From UBA4582 sp002389265 (lineage in GTDB: Bacteria > Pseudomonadota > Gammaproteobacteria > Pseudomonadales > Azotimanducaceae), in the NCBI GenBank assembly GCA_943788825.1, contig CALSRT010000002.1:248001-312000 (forward strand): a DNA stretch of 64,000 bases, written 5' to 3'. The notes below the pieces were generated by a model that worked only from the letters and a program-made list of their open reading frames with translations, was not told where the DNA came from and searched no databases. How positions within the stretch are numbered: position 1 is the first letter of the stretch; every line of letters starts with the position of its first letter. This document shows positions 25,547-34,945 of this stretch, piece by piece. The translations under genes and the position numbers were made by a program.

Positions 25547-26575
25547 ATGACCAGGCTAACCTATAGCAAAGCCGAAATAGAGACAGAGCATGACTATGCG
25601 ATGTCCCATGTTGAGTGTGGGCTGAAACTTCATGGCGGTTTTTCCGAGGATGGCCTTTATCTGTCGCCGCGAACCCGTTTCCGCTGGCCAGCGATCAACG
25701 CCTGGTTAGCTCGCTTGCAGGACAGCAACCTAGCTATTGTCGACGCGACCACCGCATTGCTGGTAGAGCCGAATTATCCGTCCATAGACCAACAAGTTTG
25801 GTTGCTGCAGCAAGGCGTCGAGCAACCATTATGGGATTCATTGACCATCACGGGTTTGATCGAGGGTCGAGGCCGAGCGCTGGCTGACCTGAGCCCGCCA
25901 GACTTCGCTCTGATCATCAACGAAGATATCAGCGAAACAGCGCTGGGCCATCTGGGTAAAGGCTTGCTAACAACTCACGGCTGGGATGAGGGTGGCAACC
26001 CGCAATCCGAGGCCGGCGGCCACGATGTAATGTGGTACGCCACGCGTGATCTGCTCTTTGGCAAGAACAAGTTCCCGGTACCGGTGGCGCCGGCCAGTAT
26101 TAGCCGTGAAAAATCCAGCCGTGAAATGCCACAGATCGGTGCAGAGTATGAAGGGGTTATTGCCTTCTTGATGAACCTATTGATGATTGAGGTCAGAGCC
26201 GAGCGGGCCTTTGATTTTTACGAACGGGTGATTGATCATCCGGAGGTGTTTGCGGATAAGCGCCAAGAGGCACAGCATGCCGTCGCCTTGATTAATCGAA
26301 TTAGGCAGGATGAGTCGGTCCATGTGGCCTGGCTAAAGGCGGCGATTTCAGAGTTTCGTCACTCGACCATCAATGGGTTGGATGGGGCTGAAATATCTGG
26401 GGCCGAAATTCTTGATCCCGTGTGGGAGAAAATGGTCCATTGGCATGCGGTGGAAATACATCAGGCCAATCGCCAGAATAATCGTGCTGAGCTCAAGGCG
26501 AAGATTTTGGCAGCTGCCAATGGCGCAAGCATATTGGCTGCTTTTGAAAAGCTGGAGGATAGTGTCGACGCCTGA
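25547..26575 (+). CDS. Uncharacterised protein, possible ferritin-like fold
   Basis: I do not recognise this 342-residue protein by name. It has no signal peptide. The first 200 residues are mixed alpha/beta and Trp-rich (RWPAINAWLARLQD, QQVWLLQQGVEQPLW). The C-terminal half looks like a helical bundle with metal-ligand-type spacing: IEVRAERAFDFYE near 220, then RIRQDESVHVAWL (an ExxH) near 265, and VHWHAVEIHQ near 302. This is the pattern of a ferritin-like diiron protein, but ligands are not proven. ATG 25547 follows AGGGG; a GTG 18 codons earlier is the other option. Divergent from hemB; the 307-bp gap between them shows nothing else. Confidence 0.7.
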   Translation: MTRLTYSKAEIETEHDYAMSHVECGLKLHGGFSEDGLYLSPRTRFRWPAINAWLARLQDSNLAIVDATTALLVEPNYPSIDQQVWLLQQGVEQPLWDSLTITGLIEGRGRALADLSPPDFALIINEDISETALGHLGKGLLTTHGWDEGGNPQSEAGGHDVMWYATRDLLFGKNKFPVPVAPASISREKSSREMPQIGAEYEGVIAFLMNLLMIEVRAERAFDFYERVIDHPEVFADKRQEAQHAVALINRIRQDESVHVAWLKAAISEFRHSTINGLDGAEISGAEILDPVWEKMVHWHAVEIHQANRQNNRAELKAKILAAANGASILAAFEKLEDSVDA

Positions 26576-26592
26576 CATCAGCGGTGGGGGGC

Positions 26593-28464
26593 TCAGGTCA
26601 TGCGCTCCAATGTCTCATGGTGTTCTAGCCATTCTTCTTCGAGTCGTTCTATCTCTTCCTCCAGTGCCAGTTTCTCCCGGAGCAGGTTTTGTAAATTTGA
26701 GTCGTCTGCCTGTTGGTACAGTTCTGTGTTCGTCAGGGCGTCGTCTGTTTCTTTGAGCTTAACGTGCAAACGTGCCAAGCGTTCATCCAGTGTTTTGATC
26801 CGCGTTCTGAGCTGGCGGAGTTGTTTCCCTGTGCTGTGATTGTTTGCCGTGGCCGACTTCTTGTTAGGTTGCTCGCTGGAAGCTGCCCTGCCAGTCTCCT
26901 TTGGCGCTAGTATGCGTTTTCGATAGTCTTCAAGATCGCCCTTGAAGATGGTGATTTTGCCGTCTTCCACGAGCAGGAAGTTATCAACGGTATTAGCTAG
27001 CAAGTGCCGGTCGTGGGAGATCAGTAATAAGGCGCCTTCGAACGACTGCAGTGCCACAGTTAATGCGTGGCGCATATCGATGTCTAGGTGATTGGTTGGC
27101 TCGTCCATCAGCAGCAGGTTCGGTTTACTGAAGGCGACTAAGGCCAGGGCCAGTCGGGCCTTCTCGCCGCCAGAGAAAATTCTGACGGGCTCGAGCACCT
27201 TATCTCCGTGGAAATCAAAGCCGCCCAGGTAATTACGAATTTGCTGCTCGCCCAAGGCCTTATCGCTACGCCGAATATGCTGCAGGGCAGTTTCGTCTAA
27301 GCTTAGGTCATCAACCTGGTGCTGGGAGAAGTAGCCTATCTTCAGGTTCATCCCTTCCTGACGCACGCCTCGAAGTGTGGGTAATTCGCCCTGCAACGTC
27401 TTGACCAGTGTTGTTTTGCCAGCGCCATTGTGGCCCAGCAAGCCCAGGCGATCTCCTGGGTGCAGACTCAGGCGTATATTGGTCAAGATGGCGGTGGAAT
27501 AGCCGATGTCGGCATCCAGCAGCGATAGTAGTGGATCTGAAAATTTCTCGGCGGTGGGAATCTCGAAGTGAAATGGGGAATCGATGTGCGCGGGCGCGAT
27601 GAGTTCGAGGCGGCCCAAGGCCTTGAGTCGGCTCTGAGCCTGCCTGGCCTTGGTGGCCTGGGCTCGAAATCGTCTGACGAAGTCCTGCATATGCTTGACT
27701 TCACGTTGTTGTTTTTCATAGTTGCTTTGTTGTTCTGCGAGTCGCGCTGCTTTGAGTACCTCAAATTGCGAATAGTTACCGCTGAACAATTCGATGGTTT
27801 GATGGTGCAGGTAAGCGATGCTGTCGACCGTCTCGTCGAGAAACTCACGGTCGTGGGAGATCAATAGCAATGAACCGCGGTAGGCCTTTATCCAGTTTGA
27901 CAGCCAGACAATTGCATCCAGGTCGAGGTGGTTTGTGGGTTCATCCAGAAGCAGCAAATCCGATGGCGTCATCAACGCTTGCGCCAGATTCAGACGTATC
28001 CTCCAACCGCCAGAAAAGGCGCTCAAGGGACGTTCAAAGTCGGTTGCTTGAAAACCAAGGCCGAGCATCAGCTGCTCGGCTCGTGATTTGGCGGTGTAGC
28101 CATCAAGGCTATCGAGCTTCTCATGTAGCCGCGCTATTTGACCGTAGTCTTCGGTCAGCTCAACCTGTTGGATCGCGGTGAGGGTCTGATTGAGTTCCTT
28201 GTCGCCCGCCAACACGTACTCCAAGGCGATTTCGCTGCTGGCCTGCGCTTCTTGTTCCAGGTGAGCGATGCGTGTCTCTGGCGGATATTCGAGGGTGCCC
28301 TCGTCAATCTCCAGCTCACCCAAAATCAATTTAAACAGGCTGGTTTTGCCGGCACCGTTGGCCCCCACAAGCCCGACCTTGCGGCCTTGATGGATAGTGA
28401 ACGAGGCGCCGGAAAACAAAAGATCCGTCCCCCGGCGTAAAGCGAGATTATTCAGCGATAACAT
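26593..28464 (-). CDS. yheS: ABC-F family ATPase, YheS type
   Basis: Soluble tandem-ABC protein, 623 residues, of the ribosome-associated ABC-F family. First NBD: Walker A GANGAGKTS near 35, signature FSGGWRIRLNLAQ, Walker B LLLLDEPTNHLD. Then the inter-domain linker, rich in Arg/Gln (VRRFRAQATKARQAQSRLKAL), and the second NBD: GHNGAGKTT, FSGGEKARLALAL, LLLMDEPTNHLD. The charged coiled-coil tail (about 560-623) is as in YheS. ABC-F proteins act on stalled ribosomes or assembly. No membrane segment. Confidence 0.93.
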   Translation of the reverse strand: MLSLNNLALRRGTDLLFSGASFTIHQGRKVGLVGANGAGKTSLFKLILGELEIDEGTLEYPPETRIAHLEQEAQASSEIALEYVLAGDKELNQTLTAIQQVELTEDYGQIARLHEKLDSLDGYTAKSRAEQLMLGLGFQATDFERPLSAFSGGWRIRLNLAQALMTPSDLLLLDEPTNHLDLDAIVWLSNWIKAYRGSLLLISHDREFLDETVDSIAYLHHQTIELFSGNYSQFEVLKAARLAEQQSNYEKQQREVKHMQDFVRRFRAQATKARQAQSRLKALGRLELIAPAHIDSPFHFEIPTAEKFSDPLLSLLDADIGYSTAILTNIRLSLHPGDRLGLLGHNGAGKTTLVKTLQGELPTLRGVRQEGMNLKIGYFSQHQVDDLSLDETALQHIRRSDKALGEQQIRNYLGGFDFHGDKVLEPVRIFSGGEKARLALALVAFSKPNLLLMDEPTNHLDIDMRHALTVALQSFEGALLLISHDRHLLANTVDNFLLVEDGKITIFKGDLEDYRKRILAPKETGRAASSEQPNKKSATANNHSTGKQLRQLRTRIKTLDERLARLHVKLKETDDALTNTELYQQADDSNLQNLLREKLALEEEIERLEEEWLEHHETLERMT

Positions 28465-28548
28465 TCAATGACTACTCAGTGCAGGCCAGCCAGTATAGCA
28501 CCGACGGGTTCGACCGCCGTCCTCTGCGTCGAGGTAATGGCCAAGACA

Positions 28549-29073
28549 TTATATTTTAGGTTGCAAAATCTGCCAGGCGCCCACCGCCAGCAAACCAATA
28601 AAGCCGAGTAGTGTCCAGCCCGGGATGCTGATCCCGAATAAGGACCAGGCAACTTCTGCGCAACTTCCATCGCCGCTTAGCACAATACTCAGGACGTCGG
28701 TTAAGGGAAACACGTCCATCAAGTAATCGAGGCTCGGGCCGCAGGCTGGCACTTCATCAGCGGGCAGACTTTGCAGCCACAGCTGCCGCCCCGACAGGAA
28801 GCCACCGCCGAGGGCGGCTGCGACCACCAGCCCGCCATAAATTTGAATACCCATTTTTGTTGGGCCGTGCAATGTGGCGAGCAGCGCAATCGCGCCGACC
28901 ACTATGACCATAACTCGCTGCATAATGCACAGTGGGCAAGGTTCGAGTGCCATGACGTGCTCCATATATAATGCCACTGCCATGAGCAATGTGCAGGCGG
29001 AAAACAGACACAGATAAATAATACGAGACGATGGGGATTTTATTAGGGTCATAGAATTAGTAGCTGGGCTCAT
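28549..29073 (-). CDS. dsbB: Disulfide bond formation protein DsbB
   Basis: Inner-membrane quinone-linked oxidase that reoxidises DsbA, 174 residues. Four transmembrane helices are visible. Periplasmic loop 1 has C46-P-L-C49; loop 2 has the second cysteine pair (PACGPS and GDGSCAEVAW). Arg in CIMQRVMV is the conserved quinone-proximal residue. Start could also be Met8 (MTLIKSP). Confidence 0.93.
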   Translation of the reverse strand: MSPATNSMTLIKSPSSRIIYLCLFSACTLLMAVALYMEHVMALEPCPLCIMQRVMVIVVGAIALLATLHGPTKMGIQIYGGLVVAAALGGGFLSGRQLWLQSLPADEVPACGPSLDYLMDVFPLTDVLSIVLSGDGSCAEVAWSLFGISIPGWTLLGFIGLLAVGAWQILQPKI

Positions 29074-29218
29074 GGTCGTAGATCAATAGTATGTAATAAA
29101 CCCGCCGTAAACGCTTTAAGTTATTCTTCTGCCGACAACCCGCCCGCCAGAGAATGTTGGTTAAATCGCGGTTAGCCGACCAGATCAATAGCAAGCCTTC
29201 GGGTGAGCGAGGTGGTGG

Positions 29219-29821
29219 TCATGATTGTTCAATTAAGGGATTTGATTGTTGCCATTGGGTCGAGAATGCCAGCACTTCAGGGAAGAATTGTAGAAAGTCA
29301 GACTCAAGCGCAACGTAATGGGTCAAGAACTCCTCGAATCCTTCGTGCATGGGGTTGGCTCGCGTGATGCGATTGGACAGACTTAAAAGTGCGGAATCGA
29401 CAAATTCTCGGCTTGAATACTTTTCAAGGCGGCGGTGCTGTTGCATGTCGTTGATCAAGCGTTTTGCATTTTCCGGTAGTGTAGGCTCGTTAGCGAGAAT
29501 GATTTGGCATATCTGCTGACTGAACTGTTGCAGGCTCAGTGCGGAATAGCGCTCCCAGTGGCAAGCGAGAAAATGATCAAAGACGATGTCGGTGATGACG
29601 GGTGAAAACCGTCGCAGTCTTGGGCTGAACCGCGCCTGAGACTGTTTTACAATTGGATGCTGATCAGTGAAGACGTCGATAGACCGATGCAAACGAATAC
29701 CGCGATCAATGTTAGCATCGTACTCAGAAGGTAACCGGCCTTTAACAAAGTCACCAAGAAATCCACCAACGATAAGGTCGTGCTCTACTCCGGCTAGATG
29801 GAAATGGGCGAGATGGTTCAC
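29219..29821 (-). CDS. acpH: Acyl carrier protein phosphodiesterase
   Basis: AcpH (DUF479, HD-like) removes phosphopantetheine from holo-ACP, 200 residues. Seen: MNHLAHFHLA start, VGGFLGDFVKG near 18, IRLHRSIDVFTDQHP near 43 and FDHFLACHWERYS near 82, the conserved His/Asp positions of the family. It starts with GTG overlapping the gshA stop by 4 bp (GTGA), so translation is coupled to gshA. Confidence 0.9.
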   Translation of the reverse strand: MNHLAHFHLAGVEHDLIVGGFLGDFVKGRLPSEYDANIDRGIRLHRSIDVFTDQHPIVKQSQARFSPRLRRFSPVITDIVFDHFLACHWERYSALSLQQFSQQICQIILANEPTLPENAKRLINDMQQHRRLEKYSSREFVDSALLSLSNRITRANPMHEGFEEFLTHYVALESDFLQFFPEVLAFSTQWQQSNPLIEQS

Positions 29822-31392
29822 AGGCTCTTGTAAGTCTTCAGCATAGCCTCGAGATAGTCGTCAAAATTTGGGCCGGGAGTTGCTTCAATCTGAGCTTGCT
29901 CACGCCATGACTTTTCAGAGAGCGCTCGGAAGTAAGCGAGCTCTGTCTGACTCAAGGCTTGTCGCTCAAATTCTGCCTTGTGCGCTTGCGACTGGTTCAT
30001 GGCGAAGTGAAAGAAGGAACTAGATTCAGCGCGCATGTCTGCGATAATTCTAGCGCTTGGAATTTTCCCGCTATCCAGCAGTTTGGCTTGTTGAGCGCTG
30101 ACGCTAGCGGCGTAGACATCGACCCCATTGGTTTTGTCGAGCCACCGCGCGACGTGCATGACATCTAGCAGTACAGCTTGGCCCCAGGTTTTAATAGATT
30201 GTTGCTGGCCTAAATTTTCGATGATAGTTGAGGTATCTTGGCCGTTGTGAACGACGGCGCGTAGGTTGCTGCTGACGCTGGCACATAGCGCGGGATCATG
30301 CTCGGGGCTGGCGGTTAACAAGCAGTAAAATAAAAAGGCATCCAGAAAGTGGATCTGGGTTTCGTCGATACCCAACGCCAGATAGGGATTGACGTCCAAA
30401 AGTCGAACCTCAATATATTCAACACCCTCAGCCTTCAAGGTCGTGAGGAAGTTGGCGCCCTTGGGGGGCACACACTTGGCCCGTATAGTGGTGTAAAACT
30501 CGGCCTCTGATTGCAAAATATTACCGCTGACCTGTAAGTACTCCTGGCCATGTTTCACGCCGAGCTTTTGATAAATTTCGTGTGGCGTACAAATGGCTTT
30601 AGCCAGGGTGCCGACATAATTGTCGAGTGAGTTGTAGCAGACGTCAAGCATGCCAGCTTGGGTTTCGCTCTGGTAACCCAGATCACCATTGCGTAAGGAG
30701 GTGGCGTTCTCCAGAAACAGGCTGTCGGCATCAAAATCATGGAGCGCGTGTTTACGCCCCTTTACAAAGCTTTTGCAGACGGCCGGGGATGCACCGAAAA
30801 GATAAATAGGCAGCCAAGACAGTCGCCTGAAATTTCTCATCAGGTCAAAGTATCGTCTCGACCGATAGTGTTTGTCGTTGGTTTGTTTTTCGAGATGGGC
30901 CAGATGCTGCCACAGTGATGCGTCTACTGAGAAGTTGTAATGGATCGCACAGATCGTTTGCATCGCGCGGCCGTAACGATTGCTCAACCCATGCCGATAG
31001 GTAGTCTTCAGGCGACCGAGGTTGGACGGCCCATATTGGGCCAGTGGAATGCTCTCGTCGTCGCCAAGGACGCAGGGCATGCTGGCAGACCAGAGTGACT
31101 CCTCGCCCAGACCGGAATAGACATAGCGATGCACATCTTTGAGTAGAGACAGGGCTGCATCTGCTGTTTTTGCGACCGGCGTGATGAGCTCTACCTGAGA
31201 CTCTGAAAAGTCTGTGGTGATTGTCGGGTGAGTCAATTTCGAGCCAAGGAATTCGGGGTGCGGAGTCTGCGCAAGATTGCCCGCGGCATCGACCCGGAGT
31301 GCCTCGCGCTCAATACCGCGATTGAACTCCAGTGGGCTTTCGGCATAAGCCTTGTCGAGAAAGGTCAACGAGTCTGTCAAAAGATTGGTCAT
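29818..31392 (-). CDS. gshA: Glutamate-cysteine ligase
   Basis: First step of glutathione synthesis, 524 residues, the gammaproteobacterial type-1 family. Seen: the N-terminal FNRGIEREALRVD, TTDFSESQVELITP near 58, IHYNFSVD near 149, SLRNGDLGYQS near 233 and EVRLLDVNPY near 326. Cytosolic. It lies 5 bp after pckA on the same strand and upstream of acpH. gshB is not in the window. Confidence 0.95.
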   Translation of the reverse strand: MTNLLTDSLTFLDKAYAESPLEFNRGIEREALRVDAAGNLAQTPHPEFLGSKLTHPTITTDFSESQVELITPVAKTADAALSLLKDVHRYVYSGLGEESLWSASMPCVLGDDESIPLAQYGPSNLGRLKTTYRHGLSNRYGRAMQTICAIHYNFSVDASLWQHLAHLEKQTNDKHYRSRRYFDLMRNFRRLSWLPIYLFGASPAVCKSFVKGRKHALHDFDADSLFLENATSLRNGDLGYQSETQAGMLDVCYNSLDNYVGTLAKAICTPHEIYQKLGVKHGQEYLQVSGNILQSEAEFYTTIRAKCVPPKGANFLTTLKAEGVEYIEVRLLDVNPYLALGIDETQIHFLDAFLFYCLLTASPEHDPALCASVSSNLRAVVHNGQDTSTIIENLGQQQSIKTWGQAVLLDVMHVARWLDKTNGVDVYAASVSAQQAKLLDSGKIPSARIIADMRAESSSFFHFAMNQSQAHKAEFERQALSQTELAYFRALSEKSWREQAQIEATPGPNFDDYLEAMLKTYKSL

Positions 31393-31397
31393 TAGTT

Positions 31398-32975
31398 CTA
31401 GGGCGCTCTTAAAAGTGTAGTCTGGCCGAGTGGGCCAGCATTAATAATTCTGTTATCAACTGAGTATTGCTGAAAATTCACCACGAATTGCTCTGCAATT
31501 GCCCCTGCCGCTTGTTCATAGATTGATGCATCAGGCCAGGCCAGGCGCGGATCGAGTAGGGCAGTATCGATACCCTCAAGTCGGGTTGGTATTGTCAAAT
31601 TCAGTGGCTGCAGCGCATTCGTCTCGGCAGCAAGAATTTCGCCACTGTGTATCGCATCGAGGATTCTGCGGGTTAGTGCAAGGCTGATGGGTTGGCCGCC
31701 ATTTCCAGCGGAACCACCGTAGCAGCCAGTATTGACCAGATAAACCTGAGTGTCATGTTCATCAAGACGCTGCATAAACAGATCAGCATACAGCGTTGCT
31801 GGTCGGGGCAAAAAGGGTGCGCTGAAACAGGCGGAGAAAACGGTTTCTATCGTGCCGTCAGCGTTACCCTCAGGGTGGTTGCGGGTCGAATAGCCCGCCA
31901 AAAAATGATAGGCGGCGGCTTCTCGAGAGAGTCGAGCGACGGCGGGCAGCACCCCATTCAAGTCACGGCATAGAAAAATAATAGTCTTGGGTTCCGACGC
32001 AGTGATGGGGCAGAAAATCTGATCAATATGACTGAGCGGGTAGCAGGCCCGGCTGTTATCGGTGAGGCGAGCGTCACTGTAGTCGGCAAGCCGAGTCTCT
32101 GGGTCAATCACGACGTTCTCGATCAGGGCACCGAAGCGAATCGCCTGAAAAATTTCCGGATGACTGGATTCACTGAGGTTGAGACACTTGGCATAGCACC
32201 CAGCTTCCAGGTTGAATACCGTGCCCTCGCCCCAGCCGTGTTCGTCATCGCCAATCAGTAATCGCTCGGGATCTGCTGAAAGAGTGGTTTTGCCCGCGCC
32301 AGAGGCGCCGAGAAACAAGCAGACCGCGCCTTCAGCATCAGCGTTGGCAGCGCAGTGCAGGGGCAGAACATCTTTCTCCGGGAGCAGGAAGTTTTGGACG
32401 ACGAAGATGGCTTTTTTGATTTCTCCCGCATAGTGCACGCCGGCCAGCAGAACCTTGCGGCGGGCAAAGTTGATAATGACGACCCCTTCGCTATGGGTGC
32501 CATCCCGTTGCGAGTCACAGTCGAAGTTGGCGGCGTGAAGGATTGACCAGACCTCCTTACTTTTTGGATTAAACCTTTCGGGGCGAATAAACAGCGTCTG
32601 CCCCACCAGATTATGCCAAGCGGTTTCAGTCTTCAGGAGCATCGGCAGGTAATGCTCGAGATCCTGGCCCACATGTAATTCGCTGCTGTAGGTATCGCGC
32701 TCTGCCAGGTAGTTGCTGACCCTGGACCAGAGTTCGTCAAATTGGTGGCTGGAAAATGGCTGGCTGAATAAGCTCCAGTCGATCGTATCACTGGTACTGG
32801 GTTCATTGACGATAAAACGGTCGAGCGGATAGCGCTCTGTCCGCTTGCCGGTTTCCACTGCTAGCGCGCCACAACTCGTGAGTTGACCTTCCTTGTCTAG
32901 CAGGGCGCGCTCGATCAGAGCGGCAGGCAGCAGGTTCTCGTGCTCAATCGCAAGAATGTCAGTGGGTGCAGACAT
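31398..32975 (-). CDS. pckA: Phosphoenolpyruvate carboxykinase (ATP)
   Basis: Gluconeogenic decarboxylation of oxaloacetate to PEP with ATP, 525 residues. Kinase-1a P-loop FLGASGAGKTTLSAD near 242 (family GLSGTGKTTLS), kinase-2 motif LIGDDEHGW near 260, HCAANADAEG near 224, RSRACYP-type NSRACYPLSH near 322. hslR precedes it as in E. coli, but hslO, normally between them, is absent. The 136 bp between hslR and pckA show no gene. Confidence 0.95.
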   Translation of the reverse strand: MSAPTDILAIEHENLLPAALIERALLDKEGQLTSCGALAVETGKRTERYPLDRFIVNEPSTSDTIDWSLFSQPFSSHQFDELWSRVSNYLAERDTYSSELHVGQDLEHYLPMLLKTETAWHNLVGQTLFIRPERFNPKSKEVWSILHAANFDCDSQRDGTHSEGVVIINFARRKVLLAGVHYAGEIKKAIFVVQNFLLPEKDVLPLHCAANADAEGAVCLFLGASGAGKTTLSADPERLLIGDDEHGWGEGTVFNLEAGCYAKCLNLSESSHPEIFQAIRFGALIENVVIDPETRLADYSDARLTDNSRACYPLSHIDQIFCPITASEPKTIIFLCRDLNGVLPAVARLSREAAAYHFLAGYSTRNHPEGNADGTIETVFSACFSAPFLPRPATLYADLFMQRLDEHDTQVYLVNTGCYGGSAGNGGQPISLALTRRILDAIHSGEILAAETNALQPLNLTIPTRLEGIDTALLDPRLAWPDASIYEQAAGAIAEQFVVNFQQYSVDNRIINAGPLGQTTLLRAP

Positions 32976-33111
32976 GGATGGTCTCGACCTCCGGTCGCCA
33001 GGCAGTGCTCTGGTGAGTTGAACATGTCATCAATGTGTTATGCATTCTAAAAGTCAGATCCCCTGTCAGCGCTCAGAGTATGCCAAATTCAAGCGCGCCG
33101 ATATAAGGACT

Positions 33112-33495
33112 TTAATCCGTATTATTTTCGCGAAACTGGTGGATCAAACGCCGGTCCTTCTTGGTCGGTCGGCCGGCAGAGGGTTTGATTGCGCCGGCGG
33201 CCTGTCGCTGGATCTGGACGAGTTCGCGTTTGGTGATGCTCTCTGGGGTTTCCGCATACAGGCTGGCAGCGCTGGTGGCATCTCGGCGTTGCTCTGACAG
33301 GCTCATTATCACGACCGTTTTTTCATCCCAGCCTTGACGTATCACCAGTTCCTGACCCAGTTGAAGCTCCTTGCTAGGCTTGACTCGGTGACCGTCCAAG
33401 TGAACTTTACCACCGTCAATAGCTTCTTTAGCCTTGGCGCGGGTCTTAAAAAACCGTGCAGCCCACAACCATTTATCAACCCTGACGCCCCCCAT
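33112..33495 (-). CDS. hslR: Heat-shock protein 15 (S4-domain RNA-binding)
   Basis: Hsp15 binds stalled 50S subunits carrying a nascent chain, 127 residues. The S4 domain is at the N-terminus (VRVDKWLWAARFFKTRAKAKEAI...GGKVHLDG), followed by a basic tail with KRELVQIQRQAAGAIKPSAGRPTKKDRR. Start ATG 33495, close to the divergent cysQ (118 bp). Confidence 0.93.
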   Translation of the reverse strand: MGGVRVDKWLWAARFFKTRAKAKEAIDGGKVHLDGHRVKPSKELQLGQELVIRQGWDEKTVVIMSLSEQRRDATSAASLYAETPESITKRELVQIQRQAAGAIKPSAGRPTKKDRRLIHQFRENNTD

Positions 33496-33613
33496 CTTTT
33501 GATCCTGTTCTTATTAAGACTTATTCATCCCATAAATGGCTGTCTTAGCATGCCGGGTCCGCGTTACCATCGCTCGACAAGCAACCCATATACTAACATT
33601 GGAAAGCGTGGCA

Positions 33614-34450
33614 ATGCAGGATGTTCTAGAAGGTGTTATCACCATCGCTCGAGAGGCGGGGGCCGCGATTCTCAGCGTCTATAGTCGAGATGACTTCAGC
33701 ATCGAAAATAAAGCTGACGACTCGCCCCTGACAGCCGCTGATCTCGCGGCGAATGCGGTTATTATCGCTGGGCTCAAGCGCCTGGCGCCGGGCATTCCAG
33801 TGCTGTCCGAAGAGTCGGACGAGGTGCCTTTCAGCGAACGCCAGCAATGGCAGCGCTACTTTCTCGTAGATCCACTTGATGGCACTAAAGAATTCATTAA
33901 TCGTAATGGCGAGTTTACGGTCAATATCGCCTTGATTGACCAAGGTGTGCCTGTGCTCGGCGTTGTTTATGTGCCGGTACTGGATGTGCTTTACGCGGGC
34001 TTGTCGGGGGCGCAGTCCAATGATGGCAAGAGTCTGGCATTTGTTGAGCGAGACGATCAGCGCCAAAATATCGCAGTGCGCAAAGTGGCACCTCGCATTG
34101 CTGCGGCGGAGTCGGTGGTCGTGGTCGCCAGCCGCCGACATTCCAGTCCTGCGATGGAACACTGTATGACAACGCTGACGTCTCAGTTCCCCACCCTTGA
34201 GACGCTTAATATGGGCAGTTCGCTGAAGCTTTGCCTGATTGCCGAAGGTCAGGCTGATTTGTATCCGCGGCTGGCGCCAACCTCCGAATGGGACACGGCC
34301 GCAGCCCATGCGGTGGTTATCGCCGCGGGTGGAGAAGTGGTGGACGCTGAGTTTTCACCGCTGCGATATAACACGAAGGCCGGGCTGCTGAATCCCTATT
34401 TTTATGTGCTAGGTGATGTGACGTTTGATTGGCAGGCCTGTTTGACCTGA
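33614..34450 (+). CDS. cysQ: 3'(2'),5'-bisphosphate nucleotidase CysQ
   Basis: Hydrolyses PAP to AMP in sulfate assimilation, 278 residues from MQDVLEGVITIAREAG. The inositol-monophosphatase fold is clear: EESDEV near 72, DPLDGTKEFINRNGEFTVNI near 92 (metal and phosphate motif), and WDTAAAHAV near 220. The frame extends 26 codons upstream but without a better start. Li/Mg-dependent phosphatase family. In Pseudomonas cysQ is near nudE and hslR-like genes, matching this context. Confidence 0.93.
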   Translation: MQDVLEGVITIAREAGAAILSVYSRDDFSIENKADDSPLTAADLAANAVIIAGLKRLAPGIPVLSEESDEVPFSERQQWQRYFLVDPLDGTKEFINRNGEFTVNIALIDQGVPVLGVVYVPVLDVLYAGLSGAQSNDGKSLAFVERDDQRQNIAVRKVAPRIAAAESVVVVASRRHSSPAMEHCMTTLTSQFPTLETLNMGSSLKLCLIAEGQADLYPRLAPTSEWDTAAAHAVVIAAGGEVVDAEFSPLRYNTKAGLLNPYFYVLGDVTFDWQACLT

Positions 34451-34516
34451 GTGATGCTGTGCTGTTTTGACCCCCAGGGTCTTAGTTGCCCCTTTCCCGA
34501 TATAGGAGTTTAGTCA

Positions 34517-34945
34517 ATGGTCGACCTGATTGCTGATAAGACAAAGATTCCGGTACCTGTGCCGACGCCGGAGACTGCCCATTTTTGGCAGGGTACTCAG
34601 GCTGGCGAACTGCGGCTGCAGCGCTGCGACGATTGCCAGCATGTGTATTTCCCGCCGCGACCATTCTGCCCGGCCTGTGCTTGTCGGTCGGTATCGGTGT
34701 TCGCCGCCAGCGGCGCGGCAAGTCTCTACAGCTATGTGATTAATCACCGGCCGCACCCTGGGTTTAATGGTCCTTATGCCATCGCGGTCGTGACGCTTGC
34801 GGAAGGCCCGCGGATGATGGCTAATATTCTCAATACGCCGCAAACGCCTGAAGCATTGCTGCTCGACATGCCTTTGCAGGTGACCTTTGAGAAGCTGACC
34901 GAAGAAGTCACCCTGCCTTACTTCCAACCGATGGGGGATCAATAG
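34517..34945 (+). CDS. DUF35 Zn-ribbon/OB-fold protein, partner of the following thiolase
   Basis: A 142-residue DUF35 protein: an N-terminal rubredoxin-like zinc ribbon with CDDCQ and CPACAC (about 40-54) and a C-terminal OB-fold (ASLYSYVINHRPHPGFNGPYAIAVVTL). Such proteins form complexes with SCP2-type thiolases or aldolases; ChsH2-Ltp2 of steroid side-chain degradation is the characterised model. AGGAG (34504-34508) precedes the ATG. The stop is immediately followed by the ATG of the thiolase gene, so the two are one unit. Confidence 0.88.
   Translation: MVDLIADKTKIPVPVPTPETAHFWQGTQAGELRLQRCDDCQHVYFPPRPFCPACACRSVSVFAASGAASLYSYVINHRPHPGFNGPYAIAVVTLAEGPRMMANILNTPQTPEALLLDMPLQVTFEKLTEEVTLPYFQPMGDQ

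Noticed and set aside
25240..25548. 103-codon N-terminal extension of HemB
   Set aside because: Not family-like, and overlaps the gap with the divergent gene; ATG 25239 gives the canonical start.
33626..34309. 227-codon minus-strand frame opposite cysQ
   Set aside because: Shadow of cysQ; no family features.
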